Shown here: positions 52,537 to 62,611 of the stretch, in pieces
Numbering within the stretch: position 1 is the first letter of the stretch
Layout: each line of letters starts with the position of its first letter
Assembly: GCF_020524005.1 (NCBI RefSeq)
Contig: NZ_JAIVKK010000004.1
Coordinates: 558,001 to 622,000 of the forward strand
Direction: 5' to 3'
Source: Microbulbifer aggregans
GTDB lineage: Bacteria > Pseudomonadota > Gammaproteobacteria > Pseudomonadales > Cellvibrionaceae
Length of the DNA stretch: 64,000 bases
Translations under genes and position numbers: made by a program
The notes under the pieces: model-generated
What the model saw: only the letters and a program-made list of their open reading frames with translations
What the model was told of the DNA's origin: nothing
Databases searched by the model: none

Positions 52537-53532
52537 TTAAATATGGCGCAGCTGAGCCAGGGTGATGGCCTGGCTCAGGGCGGCCTGGAGACTGCCGGTT
52601 TCGGCGATGCCCTGGCCGGCGATATTGAGCGCGGTACCGTGATCCACGGAGGTGCGGATAAACGGTAATCCTAGTGTGATATTGATGGCGCGCCCGAACC
52701 CCTTGAATTTTAACACCGGCAGCCCTTGATCGTGGTACATCGCAAGAACGGCATCACATCGGGCCAGTTGGGGCGGGGTAAACAGGGTGTCAGCCGGCAG
52801 TGGGCCAATCAGGTCCAGGCCCAGGGCGCGCAGGGTGTCCAGCGCGGGCTCAATGACCTCGATCTCTTCCCTTCCCAGGTGGCCGCCTTCACCCGCGTGG
52901 GGATTAAGCCCGCACACGCCGATACGCGGCCGCTCGATACGGAACTGATCCCGCAGGCTGCGATGCAGTATGGTCAGGACCTGTTGTAGTGATTCGCCGC
53001 TGATAGCAGCGCTGACGTCTTTCAGTGGCAGGTGGGTAGTGGCCAGGGCGACACGCAGGTCGTCGGCAGCCAGCATCATCACCACCTTCTCCACGCCCGC
53101 CTGTTCGGCAAAAAACTCCGTGTGACCGGAAAAGGGTACGCCTGCCTCGTTGATGATGCCCTTGTGTACAGGGCCGGTAACGACGGCATCGAACTCCCGT
53201 GACAGGCAGCCTGCTGCCGCGCGGCGCAGGGTTTCGAGTACATAGGGACCATTCGCGGGATCCAGGTGACCGGGGTTGGCAGCCTTGGTCAGAGCCACTG
53301 GAATGATATACAGGCTGTTTGCCGGCGTCGGCTCGGCGGGTGTGTCGGCGTGAAAGGGGATCAGCTTGAGTGGGAGCTTCAGGCGCTCTGCCGCCTGTGC
53401 CAGTAGTGCCGGGTCGGCAATTGCAATGACCTGGGCCGGGCCGGATTCTGACCCGGAGGCGGCCAGTTTGACCGCAAGCTCCGGACCAATACCGGCGGGT
53501 TCGCCGGGGGTAAAGGCAATACGAGGGATCAT
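52537..53532 (-). CDS. pdxA: 4-hydroxythreonine-4-phosphate dehydrogenase
   Basis: This 331-residue enzyme of pyridoxal phosphate synthesis starts [20 protein letters not shown]. The metal-binding and substrate segments include [59 protein letters not shown] and [20 protein letters not shown], with [11 protein letters not shown] near the end. The start overlaps the surA stop (ATGA), so translation is coupled. Confidence 0.97.
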   Translation of the reverse strand: MIPRIAFTPGEPAGIGPELAVKLAASGSESGPAQVIAIADPALLAQAAERLKLPLKLIPFHADTPAEPTPANSLYIIPVALTKAANPGHLDPANGPYVLETLRRAAAGCLSREFDAVVTGPVHKGIINEAGVPFSGHTEFFAEQAGVEKVVMMLAADDLRVALATTHLPLKDVSAAISGESLQQVLTILHRSLRDQFRIERPRIGVCGLNPHAGEGGHLGREEIEVIEPALDTLRALGLDLIGPLPADTLFTPPQLARCDAVLAMYHDQGLPVLKFKGFGRAINITLGLPFIRTSVDHGTALNIAGQGIAETGSLQAALSQAITLAQLRHI

Positions 53533-54899
53533 TGGCCTTGCTGTTCTTCGGCCTGCTTGGCGTCAGAGGCGGATGATTCGCCGATTTCTGGCAGTTTGAT
53601 CTCTACGAACGCCTGGTCGCGGATCTCCTGGCGCCAGTTTTGTAGTTCTTCTTCATAGCGACGGTTGCGCAGCAGGTTGGCCGCCTGATTGCGAATGTAC
53701 TGGTCGGTCATATCCTGCTGGCGACGGCCATCGACACGCAGCAGGTGCCAGCCAAACTGGCTGCGGAACGGCATGCTCATTTCGCCCACCGGAGTGTTGT
53801 TCATGGCCTGGGTAAACTCTGGCACGAACTGACCCGGGTTGGACCAGCCGAGGTCACCGCCCTGTAGCATGGTACCAATATCTTCGGAGTTCTCTCTGGC
53901 GGCGTCTTCGAATTTCAGGTCTCCGGATTCAATTTTACCGCGCAAGTCCATCAGCAGTTTGTAGGCGTCGTCGTCATTGCGGATGGCGGACGTCTTCACC
54001 AGGACGTGGCGCACCTTGGTTTGCTCGACCACCTGCTCGGAGGCGCCGCCGCGCTGATCGTGGATCTTCAGCAGGTGGAAACCTGCGTCACTGCGGAAAG
54101 GTTTGCTGGTATCGCCAACTTTCAGGTCGACCAGGGCATCGGCGAACAGGGTGGGGAGTTCCACGGTCTTGCGCCAGCCGAGATCGCCGCCCTGCAGTGC
54201 GTTTTGGCCGGAAGAGTTACTGATCGCCAGCGCTCTGAAATCTTGACCGCCAGTCGCTTTCTCATAAATGGATTCCGCCTTGGTGCGGGCCGCGGCGACT
54301 TCTTCCGCCGGTGCACTGGAACCCACGGCAATCAGGATATGGCCGAGCTGGTATTGGGGCGACTTCCAGAATTCCCCCTCTTTGGAGCGCAGGAAGTTAT
54401 TGATGTCCTGGTCGGTGATCTGGATACGGCGGTTTACACTGCCCTGTTCTACCCGGCGAATGATCAGTTCGTGGCGGATCTGCTGGCGAAAGGCATTGTT
54501 GGAGATGCCGTCTGCCTCCAGTTTCTTCTGGAACTGTTCCGGGGAGAGTCCCATATTCTGCTGCACCCGGGCGATGGCCTGATCCAGCTCGCTGTCGGAA
54601 ATGGTGACACCGGCGCGGGCGCCCATCTGCAGCTGCAGGCGCTCGACAATCAGTTGCTCCAGTACCTGACGGCGGAGGATGTCCATGGGGGGCGCCTGCA
54701 CATTCTGCGCGGCGATCTGCTGAGCAATGGTATTGAGGCGTTGCTGCAGCTCGCTGGCCATCACCACGTCGTCGTCAACGACGGCAACCACGCGATCGAG
54801 TTTCTGTACCTGAGCCAGGGCTGGCACCGTAAATGCACACAGGGCGGCCAGGGTCAGCAGGCCGCGACGGGTGAAGTTGAACATCTGCATTATTGTCAT
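53529..54899 (-). CDS. surA: Periplasmic chaperone / peptidyl-prolyl isomerase SurA
   Basis: This ~456-residue chaperone carries outer-membrane proteins through the periplasm. It has a signal peptide ([20 protein letters not shown]), the SurA N-terminal domain ([40 protein letters not shown]) and two parvulin domains ([40 protein letters not shown]). The C-terminal helix follows. ATG 54899 shares TGATG with the lptD stop; GTG 54902 and ATG 54890 are alternatives. The upstream partner lptD is one of its best-known clients. Confidence 0.97.
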   Translation of the reverse strand: MTIMQMFNFTRRGLLTLAALCAFTVPALAQVQKLDRVVAVVDDDVVMASELQQRLNTIAQQIAAQNVQAPPMDILRRQVLEQLIVERLQLQMGARAGVTISDSELDQAIARVQQNMGLSPEQFQKKLEADGISNNAFRQQIRHELIIRRVEQGSVNRRIQITDQDINNFLRSKEGEFWKSPQYQLGHILIAVGSSAPAEEVAAARTKAESIYEKATGGQDFRALAISNSSGQNALQGGDLGWRKTVELPTLFADALVDLKVGDTSKPFRSDAGFHLLKIHDQRGGASEQVVEQTKVRHVLVKTSAIRNDDDAYKLLMDLRGKIESGDLKFEDAARENSEDIGTMLQGGDLGWSNPGQFVPEFTQAMNNTPVGEMSMPFRSQFGWHLLRVDGRRQQDMTDQYIRNQAANLLRNRRYEEELQNWRQEIRDQAFVEIKLPEIGESSASDAKQAEEQQGQ

Positions 54900-57493
54900 C
54901 ACTGTTTCAGTACTTCTCTCTGTTCAAAGTTGGCAATGCCCTGGCTGAGCATACGGGTAACCGAGCCTCCAAGGCCAGCCAGACCTTTCAACTGCAGTTC
55001 CAGGTAGATGCCCTCGTCGAATTCCAGCTCCTCGGGCGTTAAAACGTCTGCCAGGTCATTGTCGAGTCTGCGGCGCCATAGCACGCGGGTGCGATAGCAG
55101 CATGTGTCGTATTCGATCCCGGCCAGGTACTCCAGTTCCCGGTCAAAGGTAATATCGTAGTTTGCCCGTGCGAGCACGGACAGGCGGGTATTGATGGGCC
55201 AGGCGGCTGAAAGGTCGATCTGCTCCACCGGGCCGCGGGTCAGGTTACCGTCGTCGTCATATACCTCATCCACACGCAGGTAGCGGTAGCCCACGTTAAA
55301 CAGGCGGAAGTCATCGTCCAGATAGCGCACGCTGAAATTACCGCGATCAATGGTGTTATCACTGTCGTCGTAGATCAGCTCGCTGCTGATGCGCAGAGCA
55401 TTGGTTGGGCGGCTCTCCAGGCGCGCGGCGAATTCCGAGCGTGGCGCCTGCTCGACTTCTCCATTCAGTTCAATGCGAACGTCGTGGGAGTAGAAAATCT
55501 GGCCGGCACTGGCGGAAAACAGGTCGCGCCCACTTGTTGGATCGATAATACGCGAGGTCAGGCCCAGTGCGGCGCGATCCGCATCGTCGATGCGGTCGTG
55601 GCCATTGAAGCGGCTGTCGCGAAACAGCTGGTCATAGCTGAAGGTAAACAGTGACGTGTCAAACAGCAGGTCGTTGCCGCCGTCACTGGCCTGGGTGCTG
55701 ACATTGAAGAAATCGCTTTGGTCCGCCTCGCTGCTGGCAAAAGCGAACAGGCGGGGCTCCAGGGTCTGGATATATTCGTGCCCAAAGAACTGTCCGTCGC
55801 GCTCGAAGAAAAGTCCGGTGTCTATGGACAGCTGGCCGGCGGAAGTTTCCGGGGTGTCCATCGTGGGGTCGGCGAGGAAGGTGTCGTCGAGTTCGTAGCC
55901 AAGGTAGATGCCGGTGACCCTGGGGTTGAAAAAGCCCCACAGCCATTGTTTATCCCAGCCAAAGCTGTAGTCAATACGGGTGCGCTTGGCATTGACGAAG
56001 TTACGGCTGCGCTCGATTACGCTGTCGGGGTCGTCCACATCGTCGATAAAACGAATGGTCTGCGTATCCGCGTGATCGAAGGCGGTGACCTCATGTTCCA
56101 TCAGTAATTGCCAGTCGTCCCACTTGTAATTGCCGTTCACGTTCACGCGGGGTAACTGGCTATAGGTGTCAAAGCGGTCCTTGACCAGCTGCTGGTAATC
56201 CTGCGCACGCACGCGGGCTTGCCAGTGCTCGCTGACCAGGCTGGCCTCGGCCATTTGGCTGAGAGCGGTTTCCGCAGAAGCATTCACGTTCTGCGGCACC
56301 TTGATATCGGCGGTGTCGAGGTCGCGGAAGTAGTCCGGGTCGCTGACTTTGGCGTAGTCGATATTGGTGCGCCACAGGCCGCCATTGCCGCCTTTCTGGT
56401 TCAAATTGACGAACCAGCGATCCTCGCCCTTGGCGGGCAGTACCAGGTCTTCCGGGAAGCCTTCGCGGATCAGCTCGCGGGCGTCCTCGTCATCGCCACC
56501 CTTGTCGTTGGGGAGGCCGGCAAGGCGCAGCTCGGTATTGAACGATTGGCTCAGGTGGCGGGTTTCCAGCTCGAGACCGGTGCCGCGGTACTGGATGTAG
56601 CGCGGCGTAATGGTTGCGTCGAGTTGCGGGGCGATATTCCAGTAGTAGGGAATGGCGATATCCCAGCCATTGTCTTCATCGGTACTGATGCTCGGGAACA
56701 GGAAGCCGGACATCCGGTCACTGCCCACCGGAAAGCGCAGGTAGGGGAAGTAAAATACAGGGATATCGGCAATTTCGAGGCGCACATTGCGCGCGGTGCC
56801 CTGGCGCTCCACGTTGTCGATGGATATTTCGCCACCACTCATGCGCCAGAATACATCGTCTGGCTCACAGCGGGTATAGGTGCCCTGGGTCAGGATCAGC
56901 TCGCCGCTGGCTTCGCGGGAGGCGTGCTGCGCGCTGCCGTGTACATACTGGTCGTGCACCACATAGGTCGCGTCCTCGATGAAGGCGGCCTTGCTGTCGG
57001 TCTGGATTTCCGCGGCCTTGCCGCGCACCAACAGGTTGGGCTCGCGCATCTCGATGGCACCGCTCAGGTAAGCAGTGTTTTCGTCGCGGTTGACGTCCAC
57101 CTGATCCGCGAACAATTGGCGGTAGCCCTGTGTAGCGTGGACATTACCCCTCAACTGCGCGGTGCCATCGTCCAGCCAGTTGGCGGAATCGGCGGTTGCC
57201 CGCAGTGGCGCCTCTTCCGGCAGCAGGTTGGCATCGGGGTAGTTTCGCGCCGGGGAAATAAAGGTGCCGCCACATACTGGTGGCAGCAGGCTGCGCTCTT
57301 CCGGCGTCAGTTGCGATTTGGGGAACCAATCCAGGTACAGGTAAGGATTTTCATCGGACTGGGGCGCAGGTACGGCTTCCTCGGCGGCGGCCCACAGAGG
57401 TTGCGCGGCAAGGAGTCCAATGACGAATGTACGGGGGCGCGACAATTGTCCTATTGCTAGCGCCAAGCGGCGCCAGTGGGCAGCTTCCAGCAT
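54899..57493 (-). CDS. lptD: LPS-assembly protein LptD
   Basis: This ~864-residue outer-membrane translocon inserts lipopolysaccharide with LptE. ATG 57493 starts a signal peptide-like region (RTFVIGLLAAQPLWAAAEEA); the longer frame to 57646 is upstream DNA. An N-terminal beta-jellyroll (DDGTAQLRGNVHATQGYRQL, YLSGAIEMREPNLLVRGKAA) follows, then the barrel (PVFYFPYLRFPVGSDRMSGF, IAPQLDATITPRYIQYRGTG). Conserved Cys pairs include CGG (VCGGTF) and CCYR near the C-terminus (YDTCCYRTRV), needed for the oxidised fold. It is divergent from amgK-murU, as in Pseudomonas. Confidence 0.97.
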   Translation of the reverse strand: MLEAAHWRRLALAIGQLSRPRTFVIGLLAAQPLWAAAEEAVPAPQSDENPYLYLDWFPKSQLTPEERSLLPPVCGGTFISPARNYPDANLLPEEAPLRATADSANWLDDGTAQLRGNVHATQGYRQLFADQVDVNRDENTAYLSGAIEMREPNLLVRGKAAEIQTDSKAAFIEDATYVVHDQYVHGSAQHASREASGELILTQGTYTRCEPDDVFWRMSGGEISIDNVERQGTARNVRLEIADIPVFYFPYLRFPVGSDRMSGFLFPSISTDEDNGWDIAIPYYWNIAPQLDATITPRYIQYRGTGLELETRHLSQSFNTELRLAGLPNDKGGDDEDARELIREGFPEDLVLPAKGEDRWFVNLNQKGGNGGLWRTNIDYAKVSDPDYFRDLDTADIKVPQNVNASAETALSQMAEASLVSEHWQARVRAQDYQQLVKDRFDTYSQLPRVNVNGNYKWDDWQLLMEHEVTAFDHADTQTIRFIDDVDDPDSVIERSRNFVNAKRTRIDYSFGWDKQWLWGFFNPRVTGIYLGYELDDTFLADPTMDTPETSAGQLSIDTGLFFERDGQFFGHEYIQTLEPRLFAFASSEADQSDFFNVSTQASDGGNDLLFDTSLFTFSYDQLFRDSRFNGHDRIDDADRAALGLTSRIIDPTSGRDLFSASAGQIFYSHDVRIELNGEVEQAPRSEFAARLESRPTNALRISSELIYDDSDNTIDRGNFSVRYLDDDFRLFNVGYRYLRVDEVYDDDGNLTRGPVEQIDLSAAWPINTRLSVLARANYDITFDRELEYLAGIEYDTCCYRTRVLWRRRLDNDLADVLTPEELEFDEGIYLELQLKGLAGLGGSVTRMLSQGIANFEQREVLKQ

Positions 57494-57863
57494 CGAATGA
57501 ATTGTTCCGGCTATCTTTAGAGTCTGTTCCGTTGGCGAGTTTGCGCAATTGCAGCCGCGGCTGCGCAGCCAGAATGCCCAGGTGTTGCCGGCGATGGTGA
57601 CAAAATTCATTGAACCTGTGACGCTGCCTGCGGGTCTGAAGCGCAAAAATCAGCGGAGGATTCTACTTGAATGGCCGTAACCATGGAAACAATAGCGGGT
57701 GATACGCACCGCCAGCGCAGTTACAATGCGCAGTTTTTAGGCGGTCATCCTTCCGCGCCGGGTTCAGACTCCTGTATATCCGGTAAAGTTAGCAGCACCA
57801 GTAGCGTCCCAACGTCGCTGCGGGAAACAAATAATAGAGCAGTAAATTGAAAACAGGTGGCGG
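57494..57863. other. Divergent intergenic region lptD/amgK
   Basis: These 370 bp contain the promoters for both directions. I see no gene. The open frame upstream of lptD ATG 57493 (to 57646) lacks signal-peptide features and is treated as non-coding. No clear operator or terminator was found by eye. Confidence 0.4.
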
Positions 57864-58973
57864 ATGACTGAGAGTGTTGATGAAGGTCAGGATGAGCGTC
57901 GTGATCAGCTGCGCGAATGGGCTGCCCGTGCCCTGGAGAGCGGCCATGAACCGCTCGCACTGCCGCCTCTGCGGGAAACCCTGAGCCTTCAGCCCCTTTC
58001 CGGGGATGCAGGTTTCCGCCGCTATTTCCGTGCTGACACCTCTCCGAGCCTGATCGCGGTGGATTCGCCGCCGCAAAAAACCAACGTGAAGCGGTTTGTC
58101 GCCCTGGCGGATTATCTGCGTCGCAACGGGATTCATACTCCGCTGGTGATCGCAGCCGACGTCGAGCGGGGCTTTATGCTGCTGGAGGATCTCGGCGACA
58201 CTCAGCTGTTGCGGGCACTAAACAGCGACAGCGTGTCCGGACTTTATGCCGAAGTTCTGAATGAATTGCTGTGCCTGCAGCAGATTCCGCGTGCGGAGGG
58301 GCTGTTCCCTCCCTACGATCGCGAGCTGCTGCATATGGAGATGCGCCTGCTGCCGGAGTGGCTGATTGGCAAGTTACTCGGACGCACGCTGAGCGAAGAA
58401 GAAGACCACCTGCTGGAGCGCACCTTTGCCCACCTGCTCGATAGTGCCTGCGCTCAGCCCCAGGTCCTGGTGCACAGGGATTACCACAGCCGCAACCTGA
58501 TGTTGCACGATGGCCAGCGTCCCGGGGTCGTCGACTTCCAGGATGCGGTCTGGGGGCCAGTAACCTATGACCTCGCTTCACTGCTGCGGGACTGCTATAT
58601 CCGCTGGCCGCGGGAGCAAGTGGAAAACTGGGCGCTCGCCTATGCGGCCATAGCCGCTGAGGCGGATGTTATCCCTGAGGTCTCCCCTGAAACCTTCCTG
58701 CGTTGGTTTGACTGGATAGGCCTGCAGCGTCACATCAAGGTGCTGGGGCTTTTCCCGCGCCTGTACCTGCGCGATGGCAAGCACGGTTATCTGCCGGATC
58801 TCCCCCTGGTGATCCGCTACACACTGGAAGTCAGCGAGAAATATCCCGAGTTACAGCCCTTTGCCCAGTGGTTCCGCGCTGAAATCCTGCCGTTGATCGA
58901 GCAGCAGGATTGGTACCGCGACTATCGTACTGCGGGGGACCGCACCACCGTTGACACAGAGTCACCCGAATAA
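57864..58973 (+). CDS. amgK: N-acetylmuramate/N-acetylglucosamine kinase AmgK
   Basis: This 369-residue aminoglycoside-phosphotransferase-fold kinase phosphorylates the anomeric position of MurNAc and GlcNAc during peptidoglycan recycling. Motifs: LSGDAGFRRYFRADTSPSLI, MLLEDLGDTQLLRAL, the catalytic loop LVHRDYHSRNLMLHDG (HRD-like HxDxxxxN) and VVDFQDAVWGPVTYDLASLL (metal Asp). It is divergent from lptD and 9 bp upstream of murU, so they act in sequence and give fosfomycin tolerance in Pseudomonas. Confidence 0.95.
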   Translation: MTESVDEGQDERRDQLREWAARALESGHEPLALPPLRETLSLQPLSGDAGFRRYFRADTSPSLIAVDSPPQKTNVKRFVALADYLRRNGIHTPLVIAADVERGFMLLEDLGDTQLLRALNSDSVSGLYAEVLNELLCLQQIPRAEGLFPPYDRELLHMEMRLLPEWLIGKLLGRTLSEEEDHLLERTFAHLLDSACAQPQVLVHRDYHSRNLMLHDGQRPGVVDFQDAVWGPVTYDLASLLRDCYIRWPREQVENWALAYAAIAAEADVIPEVSPETFLRWFDWIGLQRHIKVLGLFPRLYLRDGKHGYLPDLPLVIRYTLEVSEKYPELQPFAQWFRAEILPLIEQQDWYRDYRTAGDRTTVDTESPE

Positions 58974-58982
58974 TTGCACTGT

Positions 58983-59678
58983 ATGAACGTCCCAACACGC
59001 CAGGCCCCAGCGGCCATGTTGCTCGCCGCCGGATTCGGCAAACGTATGCGGCCACTGACCGACTACACGCCCAAGCCACTGATTCCGGTACTTGGGAAAC
59101 CCTTGATTGAGTACGCCCTGGAGCGTCTCGCTGCTGCCGGTGTTACACGTGTGGTGGTCAATCTTGCGCACCTCGGCGAGCAGATTCGCGAGTACCTTGG
59201 CAGTGGTGAGCGCTGGGGGCTGCAAATCCAGTTCTCTACGGAAGATCAGCCGTTGGAAACCGCTGGCGGTATTACCAAGGCGTTACCCCTGCTTGGGGAT
59301 GCGCCCTTTCTGGTGGTCAATGGCGACGTCTGGTGCGACTTCGACTTTTCCAATTGGATCGAAAACCCGCTGCCTGATCACTGTCCCGGCCGCCTGCTGA
59401 TGGTGCCCAACCCTCCGCACAACCCCGAAGGGGATTTCGGTATTGAGGACGGCTTGCTGTCGGGAACGGCGAAGCCCCGCTATACCTTTGCCGGAATCAG
59501 CTGGCTGCGTCCAGAGATCCTCACGGCTTACCCCCATGCTCGTGAATGCTATGGGTTGGGCGAGGTGTTTACCCACAATGAAGACCTGATGCAGGCGGAA
59601 GTCTATGGGGGTGACTGGTGTGATGTGGGTACGCCGGAAAGATTGAATAATCTGGAAGAGCGTTTGCGGGCGGAGTGA
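58983..59678 (+). CDS. murU: N-acetylmuramate alpha-1-phosphate uridylyltransferase MurU
   Basis: This 231-residue nucleotidyltransferase makes UDP-MurNAc from the AmgK product. It starts MNVPTRQAPAAMLLAAGFGK at 58983. Motifs are the nucleotide loop LAAGFGKRMRPLTDYTPKPL (Lys), KPLIEYALERLAAAGV, and the acidic FLVVNGDVWCDFDF and GDWCDVGTPERL. It follows amgK by 9 bp. The pathway bypasses de novo UDP-MurNAc synthesis. Confidence 0.94.
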   Translation: MNVPTRQAPAAMLLAAGFGKRMRPLTDYTPKPLIPVLGKPLIEYALERLAAAGVTRVVVNLAHLGEQIREYLGSGERWGLQIQFSTEDQPLETAGGITKALPLLGDAPFLVVNGDVWCDFDFSNWIENPLPDHCPGRLLMVPNPPHNPEGDFGIEDGLLSGTAKPRYTFAGISWLRPEILTAYPHARECYGLGEVFTHNEDLMQAEVYGGDWCDVGTPERLNNLEERLRAE

Positions 59679-59757
59679 GCGAACCCGCTTACGATACGCA
59701 ATTATTTGAACTGAAAGGCCCAGTCAAAAAAGGTCTATAGCAAAACACTGAGACGAG

Positions 59758-60429
59758 ATGATGTCAGACTACAAAATTGCCCCTTCTATTCTTTCTGCTA
59801 ACTTTGCCCGCTTGGGCGAAGAGGTCGACAACGTACTCGCCGCTGGCGCGGACTGGGTGCACTTCGATGTAATGGACAACCATTACGTGCCCAACCTCAC
59901 TATCGGCCCGATGGTGTGCAAGGCGCTGCGCAATCACGGTGTGGAAGCGCCTATCGACGTGCATCTTATGGTTGAGCCAGTCGATGACATGATCCGCATG
60001 TTTGCCGACGCCGGCGCCACCTACATTACCTTCCACCCGGAAGCCAGCAGGCACGTGGACCGCTCCCTGCAGCTTATCCGCTCCCTCGGCTGCAAGGCCG
60101 GCCTGGTATTCAACCCGGCCACCAGCCTGGATGCGGCCAAGTATGTGATGGACAAGCTCGACATGATCCTGCTCATGTCCGTAAACCCCGGCTTCGGCGG
60201 CCAAAAATTCATCCCCGCGACCCTGGGCAAGCTCCGTGAAGCGCGCAAGCTGATCGACGATTCCGGCCTCGATATCCGCCTGGAGATTGACGGCGGTGTG
60301 ACCAAAGACAATATCCGCGAAATCGCCCAGGCCGGTGCCGACAGCTTTGTGGCCGGCTCCGCGATCTTCAATACGGATGACTATGCGGAAGTTATTAAGG
60401 TGATGCGCTCGGAGCTGGCGCAGGTCTGA
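59758..60429 (+). CDS. rpe: Ribulose-phosphate 3-epimerase
   Basis: This 223-residue TIM-barrel enzyme of the pentose phosphate pathway has [75 protein letters not shown] and the C-terminal [20 protein letters not shown]. His and Asp metal ligands are present (HFDVMD, VHLMV, EIDGG). Start at 59758 or the next ATG. It is followed by two large palindromic repeats before trpE, whereas rpe-gph-trpE is common in relatives; gph is absent here. Confidence 0.97.
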   Translation: MMSDYKIAPSILSANFARLGEEVDNVLAAGADWVHFDVMDNHYVPNLTIGPMVCKALRNHGVEAPIDVHLMVEPVDDMIRMFADAGATYITFHPEASRHVDRSLQLIRSLGCKAGLVFNPATSLDAAKYVMDKLDMILLMSVNPGFGGQKFIPATLGKLREARKLIDDSGLDIRLEIDGGVTKDNIREIAQAGADSFVAGSAIFNTDDYAEVIKVMRSELAQV

Positions 60430-60474
60430 GGGCTGGACTCCGTAGATTTGGTGGTTTCGCAGGGGCTACCTGGC

Positions 60475-60600
60475 GGCTGGGCACCGGGTGGAGCTTTTCG
60501 GGACCGAGCTAGGCGCCCCCCTGTGAATACGTCCCTGTACGCTTCGTCGGCAACATCCATGTTGCCGACGATCCCGAAAAGCTCCACCCGGCCCCCAGCC
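60475..60600. repeat. Palindromic repeat element 1 (nested hairpins)
   Basis: A 20-bp perfect outer stem CCGGGTGGAGCTTTTCGGGA (60484-60503 with 60572-60591) is extended by GGCTGGG/CCCAGCC after a 2-nt bulge. Inside is a 12-bp perfect hairpin CGTCGGCAACAT (60545-60556 with 60559-60570). In the minus orientation the core reads GGATG, then CAGGGACGTATTCACAG. It has the same architecture as element 2 in opposite orientation. Confidence 0.9.
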
Positions 60601-60672
60601 TTCGCATCAAATTTCAGTGCCCCGTTTACACTAGTGTTCAGAGCTCCATAAGTTTGAATTGAAGCTGGAGTG

Positions 60673-60765
60673 CCGGGTAAAGGTTTTTGAAAGCGTCGCA
60701 AACAGGATGTTTGCGCCGCAGCGCCCAGGGATGGGTTCACAGCGGTTTCAAAAACCTTTACCCGG
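60673..60765. repeat. Palindromic repeat element 2 (nested hairpins)
   Basis: A 20-bp perfect outer stem CCGGGTAAAGGTTTTTGAAA (60673-60692 with 60746-60765) encloses the hairpin CGCAAACA-GGA-TGTTTGCG (60697-60715) and the core CAGGGATGGGTTCACAG (60726-60742). It shares the CCGGGT start, GGATG loop and CAGGGAYG..TTCACAG core with element 1, but has a different stem sequence. Confidence 0.9.
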
Positions 60766-61092
60766 TGCTCAGGCGCCACAAGAGGTTATAAAGGACCACA
60801 AAGGACCAAACAGAGTCATGAAAATCCCGAGCTTGCCGCCTTTACCAGAGATTTGTACACTTGCTCGCCGGAATACAGGGAAGCAACTCGACGCTGCGAG
60901 ATTCTGACATTGAACTGCACTGCCCACCTCAACAACAGCTGGCGATGGCGCCACTGAACCGCTCTGAAGTCTGACGACCAGCCCAGGTCGCCCGGACGCC
61001 TTTCCCGCGGGTAGGATTCCACAACACAAGCGTGGCCCAGCCCCCGAAAAAACACAGTAATACCAATAGCATTGGATAGACACGGAGTCGCC
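60766..61092. other. Upstream region of trpE
   Basis: These 327 bp contain no clear gene. A 15-codon frame starting at TTG ~60912 ends W-R-W-R-H-stop, reminiscent of a trp leader peptide. It lacks an ATG and a good ribosome site, and no terminator with a T-run follows, so I do not call attenuation. A 29-codon ATG frame (60818-60907) has nothing to support it. Confidence 0.3.
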
Positions 61093-62574
61093 ATGACCCC
61101 CAGCGAATACGCCCAACTTGCGTCTGCAGGATACAACCGCATACCTCTGGTCCGCCGCGTACTGGCCGACATAGAAACCCCGCTGACCACCTACATGAAG
61201 CTCGCCGCCCGCGACGGCGGTCGCTACAGCTACCTGTTTGAGTCGGTACAGGGTGGGGAAAAATGGGGGCGTTATTCCATTATCGGTTTGCCCGCGCGCA
61301 CCGTGCTGCGGGCATCCGGCCACGAGGTGACTATCGAGCGCGATGGCAAAATTGTCGAGCAGAGTACCGTAGAAGACCCTCTGGCCTTCGTGGAAGCCTT
61401 CCAGAGCCGCTACAAGGTTCCTGAGTTGCCCGGCTTGCCGCGCTTCAACGGTGGACTCGTTGGCTACTTTGGCTACGACTGTGTGCGTTATATCGAGCCC
61501 AGGCTCGCCAACAGCTGCCCGCCGGATACCCTCGGCAACCCCGATATCCTGTTGATGGTCAGTGACGAGCTGGTGGTATTCGACAACCTGGCCGGGGCGG
61601 TGATCTTTATTGTTCACGCCGACCCCGGGCAGGACGATGCTTACGCACAGGCCCAGCGCCGCCTGGACGAGCTGGTCGGCCAGCTGTCGCAGCCGCTGGC
61701 GGCGGTGGATCCGCTGGGTATCGACGGCGATGACACCGCAGAAGCGCTCTTTATGTCGCACTTTGGCGAAGAGGCGTTCAAACAGGGCGTACACAAGGTG
61801 AAGGAGTACATCCTCGCCGGTGACGTAATGCAGGTGGTACCGTCCCAGCGTCTGTCTGCGCCGTATACCGCCCCGCCGTTGAATTTGTACCGCGCCCTGC
61901 GCAGCCTCAATCCGTCTCCCTATATGTATTTCCTCGACCTGGGCGACCACCAGGTGGTGGGGTCCAGTCCCGAGATCCTGGTACACCTGGAAGATGGTGA
62001 TATGACCGTGCGCCCGATCGCCGGTACCCGCCGCCGAGGCGTGACGGAAGAGCAGGATCTGGCGCTTGAAAAAGAGCTGCTGGCAGACCCGAAGGAAGTG
62101 GCCGAGCACCTGATGCTGATCGACCTCGGCCGCAATGACGTCGGCCGCGTGGCGCAGACCGGGACGGTGCAGGTAACGGACAAGATGGTTGTGGAGCGTT
62201 ACTCCCACGTGATGCATATCGTCTCCAATGTCACCGGCAAGATTAAACCCGGGCTCTCCGGAATCGACGCGCTGCGCGCAGCCCATCCCGCGGGCACTTT
62301 GTCAGGAGCGCCGAAAATCCGTGCGATGGAAATCATCGACGAACTGGAACCGGAAAAGCGCGGCATCTACGGCGGCGCCGTGGGCTACCTGGCCTGGAAT
62401 GGCAATATGGATACCGCCATTGCGATCCGTACCGCGGTGATCAAGGATGAGAAGATTTATGTCCAGGCCGGCGCCGGTCTGGTGGCAGATTCAGACCCGC
62501 AGTCCGAGTGGGATGAAACCATGAACAAGGCCCGCGCGCTGTTCCGTGCGGTGGCCATTGCAAACGGGCAATAA
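61093..62574 (+). CDS. trpE: Anthranilate synthase component I
   Basis: This 493-residue enzyme converts chorismate to anthranilate with TrpG. ATG 61093 follows GGAG. It has the Trp-feedback region ([39 protein letters not shown]) and the chorismate-binding core: [80 protein letters not shown] and [20 protein letters not shown]. It is full length. It is followed by an ion-channel gene before trpG. Confidence 0.98.
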   Translation: MTPSEYAQLASAGYNRIPLVRRVLADIETPLTTYMKLAARDGGRYSYLFESVQGGEKWGRYSIIGLPARTVLRASGHEVTIERDGKIVEQSTVEDPLAFVEAFQSRYKVPELPGLPRFNGGLVGYFGYDCVRYIEPRLANSCPPDTLGNPDILLMVSDELVVFDNLAGAVIFIVHADPGQDDAYAQAQRRLDELVGQLSQPLAAVDPLGIDGDDTAEALFMSHFGEEAFKQGVHKVKEYILAGDVMQVVPSQRLSAPYTAPPLNLYRALRSLNPSPYMYFLDLGDHQVVGSSPEILVHLEDGDMTVRPIAGTRRRGVTEEQDLALEKELLADPKEVAEHLMLIDLGRNDVGRVAQTGTVQVTDKMVVERYSHVMHIVSNVTGKIKPGLSGIDALRAAHPAGTLSGAPKIRAMEIIDELEPEKRGIYGGAVGYLAWNGNMDTAIAIRTAVIKDEKIYVQAGAGLVADSDPQSEWDETMNKARALFRAVAIANGQ

Positions 62575-62611
62575 CGCGTAAGACGCGCAACCATTGGAAG
62601 AAGTAGTACCG

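Noticed and set aside
56219..57460. 413-codon plus-strand frame inside lptD
   Set aside because: Antisense shadow of lptD.
60853..60960. Possible trp leader peptide with W-R-W codons before trpE
   Set aside because: No ATG, weak ribosome site and no terminator/antiterminator pair with a T-run between it and trpE.
60769..62286. 505-codon minus-strand frame across trpE
   Set aside because: Antisense shadow of trpE; the composition is typical of a mirrored frame and there is no ribosome site.
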